Source: Phyllostachys edulis (Eukaryota; Streptophyta; Magnoliopsida; Poales; Poaceae). From it: 64,000 nt of DNA. The DNA lies in assembly GCA_036346405.1 (NCBI GenBank), contig CM070548.1:53970279-54034278 (forward strand), given 5' to 3'. The position numbers were made by a program, and so were the translations under genes. How positions within the stretch are numbered: the first letter of the stretch is position 1; every line of letters starts with the position of its first letter. The notes below the pieces were generated by a model. That model was not told where the DNA came from, ran no database searches, and saw only the letters and a program-made list of their open reading frames with translations. Shown piece by piece: positions 57,267 to 64,000 of the stretch.

Positions 57267-60200
57267 TGTAACAGCCCAAAAATTTCAAATTTGATTAAAG
57301 TTTAAAACTTATTTGAATTTGTGAATTTTCTGAAATTTTAAAAGCTTTTTCCTAATGTTTTAAAGCTAAAATAATTTAATTACAAAATTTATTATCAAGT
57401 TTAAGTTGGGAATAATTTTATTAAGTCTAAAATGTCTCTAAGGATTTATGAGAATTTTTGTAGAATTTTGGACTCTTTTGCTATTTTTCTAAGTCTAAAA
57501 GGAATTAATCAGATTATTTAAAATAGAAAATCAAAATAAAATCCTAACAGTTGCTTGGGCCGAAAGTCTCGGCCCATCTCCTCTCTCCACGCGTGCGCCC
57601 AGCTCACCCTTTCGCTCCACCCCGCCCCTCCTCTCCACCCTTGATCGCCCATCCGACGCCCGCGACGCTTCCACGCCACCCGTCTTCTCCGCGACCGTCA
57701 AGCAAGATCCGACGCCCTGCGTCATCGTCTTCCCAGCGTTCTTCTCAGCGGTCAAAGCCGACCGCCGCCATTTTCGCCATGGCGAAGCTCAGAACAAGAC
57801 CACCTCCAACCGCTCGCTCCTCCGCATGGCCGCACACAAAGCGCCCCACCGCACGACGACCCCGTCCTCTCCCCTTCTCGCGCATCATGACGACGCAACA
57901 ACCGCCGCCAAGAATCGCCCAAGACGACCTCCGCCTCCTCCACGCCGCTCTAGAGCTCCCCGGCCCCTATAAAAGGCAGCCTCGGGTGCGCCTTCCATCC
58001 CATAACTCGCCGCCACCCATCCCTCCTTCTCCCTTTGGAGCCCAGATTTTGGAGTTCTTCACGGCGGGAGCTCTCGATCCATCTCCGATTCCGGCGACAC
58101 CGCTGACGCCGCATCCTCGCCACCGCCTCCATCTCCATCGTCGTGACCCCGTGATCCCGGTGCGCGCCTCGCCCTCGCCGGAGGACCCCTGGAGCTCGTC
58201 GCCGTCGACAACCCGGCTTCGCCGCCGCTTCTTCCTCGTCGCCGCCGCCTCGTCCTCGCCGACGTGTGTGAGCGCTCGAGATCGCTGTCTCCTCCTCTTT
58301 CCTATCGCGCACTCGCGCCGCCGCCATGGCACAGAAGGCCGGCGACCATGGGGCCTCGTGTCGCCGCCGCCGCCGCCGCCATGTCGCGCCACCACCGCGC
58401 CACGCAGCGCCACGTCGCCATTTCGTGGACGTGGCGCATGCACGGTGGCACGAGCCATGCCACCTCACACCTCCCTCAAGCAAGGCCCGTGGACTAAGTC
58501 CACGTGAGCCGTGTCTCGACACAAGGCCCGCCGTCGTAATCTTTTAATTTCTTTTAAATCCGAAAATTCCATCTTTGGCGCCACCTTGCAATAATTAGAT
58601 TTTCTTTTAGAAAAATAATTCAGAAATTGATTTAAATAATGATTTAGGATTTAATTTGTAAAATTCATAACTTTTGCATCCTAACTCCAAATTAGGTGAT
58701 TCCAACTTCTAAAATTTTATAAAATTAATACCCAGATAAATAAAATATAAAAATTTGAATTGGAGTAGGTTTGAACTGTCTGTTTGAATTTGAAATAATT
58801 TAAACTACTAATTTAGGAATTAAACTTGTAAAATTCATATCTTTTGAATCATAATTTCAAATTGGATGATTTTAGTTGCTAAAATCTTAGAACACTATTA
58901 TCTAACTAAATAAAATATAGTTATTCCATTAGGAGTTCAGTTTAGTTCTGTTTTAGAATTTAGAAATTCATTCAAATCCAAATTTAGGTTAACATTTGTA
59001 AAATTCATAACTTCATTGTACAACTTCAAATTTAGTGAATTCAATATCTAGAATTTTATAAAAATATTATCTAGCTTAATAAATTAAAATTTGTTTATTT
59101 GGAATTAGTTTAAATTGTCATTTCAAGTAAAACTATTTAAATTGCAAATTTAGGATTTAAGCTTGTAAAATTCGTATCTTTTATTTCCTAATTCAAATTG
59201 AGTGTTTCAAACTTATAAAGTTTTATAAAATTATTATCTAGTCAAATAAAATATAATTATTTTATTTAGAGTTAGTTTAAACTGTCGTCTTGATTTTATT
59301 TGAACTTCAATTGATTTGTCGATTCTCACGCTTAGATTACGACGATTCTGGGGAATTTGATTCTTCCGAAGAATTAGAATTTCAAGACTTCAGCGAAGGC
59401 AAGTTACACTTTGACCATGTTGCACCTACTATTTTAAAGTTATTTAAATTCAGTTTTAAAATTATTATTGCATGCATATTTTTAGTCAATTATTTTAATA
59501 CCCTATTTAAATACTCAGTTATTCCAATTGTTATTGTATGACCAATTTTGTATATTGAAATGCCATCCCTTGTCACCATAGGTAAAATTGTTTGGAAATG
59601 CTTAGCAAATACTTAGACCATGATTTTGATTTTGGGGAGGATTTAGCCAAATCTTTACAAACTTGTTTTAACTTGAACCTATGGTATTGTCTTACCATAG
59701 ATTTGTTGTAAAGGTGGTTTTACTAAATAAAATCAAGATGGTTTGGACTTGGGTGTAACGGATGAAAGGTGGGTGCAGTTTATGCAGGTTTAATCTGGTT
59801 AGGATTAAAGCCTGTGGTTTAATTTGAAAGACGCCAAGTCAATTAAGGACCGCCTTTGAGCGTGCCTTTGCTATGCCAAAACGCATCACCACATGTCCTG
59901 TATGGGAAGGACTGGCTTAATAATTTGGGATACTTCATAGATATTCGTGCCATATTGTATGAGTGGGTGTTGGTTAGACAAGAGTCCCACATGGCGCAAG
60001 AGGGGCTCCTGAGGATGGTTAGTCCAATGGAAGCGAAACCTTAGCTGCACGAGTATTGTGGGGTAGATCATTGTAACGGCCTTGTGATATTTGTTCACAC
60101 ACGCCTTAGAAGCGTGGATTGGCCGACACAAAGGGTATAATATCTCGTGGGTAAAGCTGCATAAACTCGCAGAGTAGAAAACTATTGAATAGCGCGTCAT

Positions 60201-60845
60201 GTCATGGACATGCTAGCAAAGCCACTTTGAGTCGACTTGTTTTTGGTTTTAAAATGAATTCAACGGATGTTTTCGGGATGGTTAGTCCTCTGGGAAAATT
60301 GGGCGGTTAGCCATTGTGATTGGAGGATATCCATCACCTTTCTTGGAGGTTATCCACATTATTCACTTGTCATTTAAAATATGATTTTAATTATTGTATG
60401 AAAATGGCCTTGCAATCTATTATGATTATTTAAATTAAACCGCCGCTTACATAAAATAACCTCGCCAATTTCCTTTGTTTACCTTATGCATGCATTACAA
60501 TTCCATATTGGGTGTAACTTGCGAGCACGGTAGTTGTGCTCATGCTTGCTTTATGCAACAAAATTTTAGGAGAAGACTATTATCAGGACGGTGAGGACAC
60601 CGACGCCTAGGCTACGCCCCCAGACGATTGCCTGTGGCGGATCATTCTAGCCTACCACTATCGTTCTTATTTCCGCTGTGCTATTTAATCTTTTATTTGG
60701 CTTCATGCCCAATTGTATCGAACTCTGATTTACTATTAATGCAATGCGAGATTTGGTTATGTTATCATTTTTGTAACTGTACACCGGAAATCCGGGTGGT
60801 GTATGAACACAGAGGGTTCGGATCTTTCGCTCCCTGTCCGATAAA
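57267..60845 (+). repeat. 5' LTR of the second Tekay-type element, about 3.6 kb
   Basis: It starts TGTAACAGCCC. U3 has AT-rich DNA, then a TATA box TATAAAAGG at 57968-57976, a CG-rich leader to 58520, and long AT-rich DNA with four related blocks of 'TTGTAAAATTCATA..CTT' (about 58650, 58826, 58996, 59163). The end is uncertain by some tens of bases and is placed before the primer site. Frames within the CG-rich leader are not genes. Confidence 0.8.
57968..57976 (+). promoter_or_regulatory. TATA box of the Tekay-type 5' LTR
   Basis: TATAAAAGG lies about 700 bases into the LTR, ahead of a CG-rich untranslated leader, the expected position for the U3/R border of a long plant LTR. Confidence 0.6.
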
Positions 60846-60847
60846 AG

Positions 60848-60860
60848 TGGTATCGAGCCA
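60848..60860 (+). other. Primer binding site (Met-tRNA type, one base missing)
   Basis: TGGTATCGAGCCA differs from the usual TGGTATCAGAGCC by loss of one A. The position right after the LTR is as expected. Confidence 0.7.
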
Positions 60861-61001
60861 TATCGATCAGAGGTCGTGGCCTTAGAATTGCCTTAAGGAC
60901 TTATCTTCAAAAACTAAAACTATTTTGAGTCTATCCAGAGTCATCTCTCAACCTTTCTCTTTAAAAATGTTTACTAACTCCTCTCCTTCTCAAAATTTTA
61001 G

Positions 61002-61370
61002 ATGGCTGAAATACCGGACGCTACTTCCCACGGAGCCTTTACTGGATACTGGGCCGAGATACTTTGGGAAATGATACAGCACCTGGGTTACCGAAAGAGG
61101 CCAACTTTTCAAGGATTCAAGTACCAAGTGGGAGAACAACAACTGTGGAGAGTAGAAGTGCTCATCTACTCCAATCTCTCACCGGACACCGTCTTCCACG
61201 TCTTTGACGCTTCTTTCCGGCGCGACACCTTTGATGAGGGCATGCAGGATGCGGCAAGAGAGGCAGTCCGCCACCTTCGCTACACCTACAATCATCGCTT
61301 TGAGGCACCGGTTTCATTACTACCCGATGCACATTCCGACCCGACTCGACAGTACTTTCAACTCCGCTAG
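61002..61370 (+). CDS. Leader ORF of the second Tekay-type element, 122 aa
   Basis: A clean frame from ATG at 61002 lies between the primer site and gag. It reads 'MAEIPDATSHGAFTGYWAEI' and 'VGEQQLWRVEVLIYSNLSP'. Similar small proteins precede gag in some rice gypsy elements, but I do not know a function. A frame shift near the end joins it to a second reading frame ('DEDSPELTHHVDLAKALDYA', to about 61515), so the original protein was likely about 170 residues. Confidence 0.5.
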   Translation: MAEIPDATSHGAFTGYWAEILWEMIQHLGYRKRPTFQGFKYQVGEQQLWRVEVLIYSNLSPDTVFHVFDASFRRDTFDEGMQDAAREAVRHLRYTYNHRFEAPVSLLPDAHSDPTRQYFQLR

Positions 61371-61795
61371 AGACGAAGATTCTCCCGAACTGACACACCA
61401 TGTGGATCTGGCTAAGGCTTTGGATTATGCCTACGAAAACACCTCGAATGACTTGCTCACCGCCGTAATGCACTACAAGAAGCGTAAGAGAAGTCAAGAC
61501 CGAATCATGAGCTAGGTAGCTACAAGGCCGGCGAGGCTAGCTCCAGTGAGCCGGATTATACCCCCAGTACTCCATTATAGTTATCTTCCCTGTTAGATCG
61601 ATCTTTAGTTGCGAATTATGAGCTACTATCTTATTTGTGGTAGCCATAATCTTTGAATAAAATGACTTAATAAAGGAACTTTTTGGAAAAATCGCTCTTT
61701 GTCTTGTGTGCTCTTTGTGTTCTTGGGTCGTTAGAATTTACCCTTTAGAACTTCCTATCCGCTCTATCTCTCCTAAATCTTTGGAGTTCTAGCAG

Positions 61796-62930
61796 ATGGT
61801 GACCACCGCATCGGCAATGGCGGTGTCCGAGGTCGGGCAACGAAGACGCAGACACTGGGAGGATCCTGCAATGACCACCACCGCCACCAGTTGAAGGACA
61901 GATTACGCCGATGATGGAAAACCGAATCATCTCGATTAACCTCCTAGCTCGATCCCTCAACGGCGTCAGAATGTGCAGTAACAATGGATCGCACCACCAC
62001 CTCCACCTCCAGCAGAGATTGACCATGGCGATTTCATGCGCATGCGCCCACCGACCTTCTCCAAAGAAGACAGAGCCGATGGATGCCAATGACTAGATCC
62101 GTGCTATCGGAAGAAGCGGATATCGCCGCCAGTCTCGATCGTGAGAGAGTCTGCTTGCCTCTCACCACTTCACCGGTCCCGAGATCGTAATGGTGGGATA
62201 ACTACAACATCTCCCATGCCGATGCGCAGACTATCTCTTGGGAGGAGTTTGTGCGGCTTTCCGCCATGCACATATTCCCCGGGATAATGACCCTAAAGAA
62301 GAAAGAGTTCCACGCGCTCAAACAAGGCAACCGCAGACAAAGGTGAATACTGCACAAGTTCAACCAATTTTGCTCGCTATGCCCCAGCCAGATGTGGCTA
62401 GTGATGAAGAAAGGCAGAAAGGTTCATGGATGGTTTGAACGATGAGATCTCACCAAATTGGTCTCCAATGACTACACCGACTTCCAGCAGGTTAGTGAAT
62501 AAAGCTTTTCGCCAGAGGCCAAACATCTCAGATGGAGAACTGCAAGCGGAGGATGGCCGCCGATGTTCAACTCGAGGGCAACCCAAGCCTCGCCCCGCGG
62601 CCTCGGCCACCTCAGAGTGGAAGGTTCGATCTTCTACACCCAGAGCTCCAAGACGCAAGACAAGGTGCTCCAACTCTTCCGGCCGCAACAATGCATCTGA
62701 AAGGCCAAGCAGAAGAACCCAACTTCATCGCCAGCAGGAGTGACATGCTTCCATTGTAACGAGATCGACATTATGCAAACAAATGCCCGAAGAGACAAAG
62801 ATCATGCGACACCACCAAAGCAAGATCGGAGTACCAGCCACCGGCGGCACCCCAAAGCGGCGGGCGCTTCACGAAGGACGTGTGAATCACGCCACAGCAG
62901 AGGAAGCTCAGCAAAGACCAGACGCCGCCC
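61796..62930 (+). pseudogene. Gag (capsid and zinc knuckle) of the second Tekay-type element, decayed
   Basis: The likely start is ATG at 61796. The capsid (Retrotrans_gag) part begins 'DFMRMRPPTFSKEDRADGC' (about 62027), followed by 'ISWEEFVRLS' and 'HIPRDNDPKEE'-type shifted sequence around 62230-62300. 'NDEISPNWS' and 'LVNKAF' follow (62435-62510). The zinc knuckle is split by a frame shift: 'CFHC' near 62743 and 'HYANKCPKR' near 62770. Gag forms the particle that packages the element RNA. Several stops and shifts destroy the frame. Confidence 0.8.
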
Positions 62931-63410
62931 CGGTACGTTTCTTGTTAATTCGATACCAAAGATCGCCTGCTTGATTCCGAGCTTCAGATTCTTTTGTATC
63001 CAATAAGTTTGTGGGCAAAATGGGTTACCTATTTCTCCATTAAGTAATCCTATGATAATCCATTCCCTGCTCGTAAATGAGAACCAGATTCTCTATGCCG
63101 AATCTTACCTCGAGATATCCGGAGTTTCCTTCATGGCGACTTGATAGTCTTGCATTCTCAAGGTCTGGATGTAATACTTGGAATGGACTGGCTAGCCAAG
63201 AATCAAGGACGGATAGATTGTGCCAATAGGTCTATTACTCTCACTAATGAGGAAGGAGTCACAGTTGAATTCAAGCCCAAGACCTGCATCGGAGGAAGTT
63301 CCATACTAACCAACTTGAAGGAGTTAAAACTTGAAGATATACCAGTGGTGCAAGAATTCCCGGATGTCTTTCCTGATGATTTACCCGGCATGCCACCGGA
63401 CGAAACATAA
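62905..63410 (+). pseudogene. Aspartic protease and linker to RT, second Tekay-type element
   Basis: 'GTFLVNSIPKIA' (about 62935-62970) leads to the active-site triplet region GATTCC-GAGCTTCA (62973-62986). One G is missing, so the expected Asp-Ser-Gly-Ala-Ser cannot be read in frame. Downstream, 'VILGMDWLAKNQGRIDC' (about 63170-63220) and 'VQEFPDVFPDDLPGMPPDE' (about 63349-63405) are well kept. The retroviral-type protease would cut the Gag-Pol precursor. Confidence 0.88.
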
Positions 63411-63439
63411 TGTTCTTAATTGACTTAGTCCTGTGGACC

Positions 63440-64000
63440 GCTCCAATCTCGGCGACCCTATAGAATGCCGCTAATGAATTGGCAGAGATGAAGAAACAAA
63501 TTGAAGAGTTATGGAGCAAAGGATATATTCGCCAAGTTCATCACCTTGGGGGTACGGTATTGTTTGTCAAGAAGAAAGACAACAAGATGAGGATGTGTGT
63601 GGATTATAGGTCACTCAATGAAGTGACAATCAAGAACAAGTACCGCTACCTAGGATTGACGATCTGCTCGATCAATTGAAAGGAGCAAGCGATTCTCGAA
63701 GATTGATTTGAGATCCGCTATCATCAACTCGAGGATCGGACGTAAGATATTCGAAGACACCTTCACCACTAGATATGGATTGTACGAGTTCACGGTAATG
63801 TCCTTCGGTTTGACGAACGCCTACATTTATGAATATGATGAACAAAGTGTTCATGGAATTCTTGGATAAGTTTGTGGTTGTTTTCATCGATGACATCCTC
63901 GTCTATTCAAGAATGAAGAAGAACATGAGAACCACCTCAGTTAATTTTGGGAAAACTCGGGGAGAACCAAATTTTATGCCAAATTCAAGAAGTGCGAATT
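63440..64000 (+). pseudogene. Reverse transcriptase, N-terminal half, second Tekay-type element
   Basis: 'AEMKKQIEELWSKGYIRQV' (about 63481) begins the RT thumb/finger region. 'KDNKMRMCVDYRSLNEVTIK' follows at about 63572-63640. After shifts, 'MSFGLTNA' (about 63799) and 'FVVVFIDDILVYS' (about 63868-63907) keep the catalytic Asp pair. It runs off the window end. At least three frame shifts lie between 63640 and 63830. Confidence 0.9.

Larger units (their letters stand above)
57267..64000 (+). mobile_element. Second Tekay-type gypsy element (5' LTR, gag, protease, RT start), cut by window end
   Basis: The order is 5' LTR, primer site, a leader ORF, gag, zinc knuckle, protease and the first half of reverse transcriptase, the usual gypsy order. 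It is inserted into the inverted LTR segment at 57266. The 3' half and target duplication lie outside the window. Coding frames contain many single-base shifts. Confidence 0.88.

Noticed and set aside
57551..58507. 318-codon Pro/Arg/Ser-rich frame, the longest in the window
   Set aside because: It lies in the CG-rich leader of a retroelement LTR around its TATA box; several overlapping frames are open on both strands because of base composition.
61745..62089. Minus-strand frame across gag
   Set aside because: Shadow of gag, which is supported by capsid motifs on the plus strand.

Overview
This 64 kb window looks like repeat-dense heterochromatic DNA from a grass (Poaceae), most likely rice (Oryza) or a close relative. 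The evidence is Tat/RIRE2-like and Tekay/RIRE3-like Ty3/gypsy elements, Poaceae-type CACTA (En/Spm) elements, a grass-type LINE 3' end, a tRNA-derived SINE, a Micron-like insertion in (TA)n, and captured fragments of plant genes with plant-type introns. I see no intact host gene, no rRNA or tRNA gene, and no bacterial feature. Almost all of the sequence is transposable elements in various states of decay, many nested inside one another.

Layout. 1-7263: 3' part of a Tat-lineage gypsy element (decayed integrase, antisense ORF remnant, 3' LTR), inserted in a LINE whose 3' end follows (7264-7840). 7841-9094, continued at 22298-23103 and 41897-42159: older host DNA split by CACTA elements. 9095-22294: CACTA element E2, split three bases inside its own left end by a 9.0 kb CACTA element E1 (9098-18093). 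E1 carries decayed TNP2 transposase, TNP1-like and Ulp1-like sequence. Target duplications are AGA for E2 and CAC for E1. 23104-41893: CACTA element E3 (TSD AGG), which carries a SAP18 gene fragment and was itself invaded by (a) an 8.84 kb non-coding LTR retrotransposon (23219-32058, TSD CCTCA) and (b) a second gene-carrying CACTA element E4 (33224-39296, TSD TCG). E4 holds exons of an ERECTA-family receptor kinase and of a ribose-phosphate pyrophosphokinase, plus a SINE. 42160 to about 43950: E5, a relative of E2 in the opposite orientation, apparently truncated. 43950-45745: minus-strand gypsy LTR pieces.

46101-48848: a PIF/Harbinger element with a Myb-like accessory ORF and a nearly complete two-exon transposase (one in-frame stop and one frameshift); the right terminal repeat is visible but the left one is not. 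48852-50150: nothing recognised. 50150-57266: a rearranged Tekay chromovirus, made of an inverted LTR joined directly to reverse transcriptase, then RNase H, integrase and a chromodomain-like tail, a partial 3' LTR, and another inverted LTR segment. 57267-64000: the 5' LTR and gag-protease-RT region of a second Tekay-type element that runs off the window.

The genes do not form a pathway. The interesting biology is in genome dynamics: exact nesting order read from target duplications, transduplication of three cellular genes by two related CACTA elements (all captured exons lie on one strand, so chimeric transcripts are possible), foldback sequences inside one CACTA family that could form hairpin RNA, and a CACTA element with a second, internal copy of its terminal-type repeat array. 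Coordinates of target duplications and splice borders were read base by base. Family names rest on remembered motif patterns, because no database search could be run.
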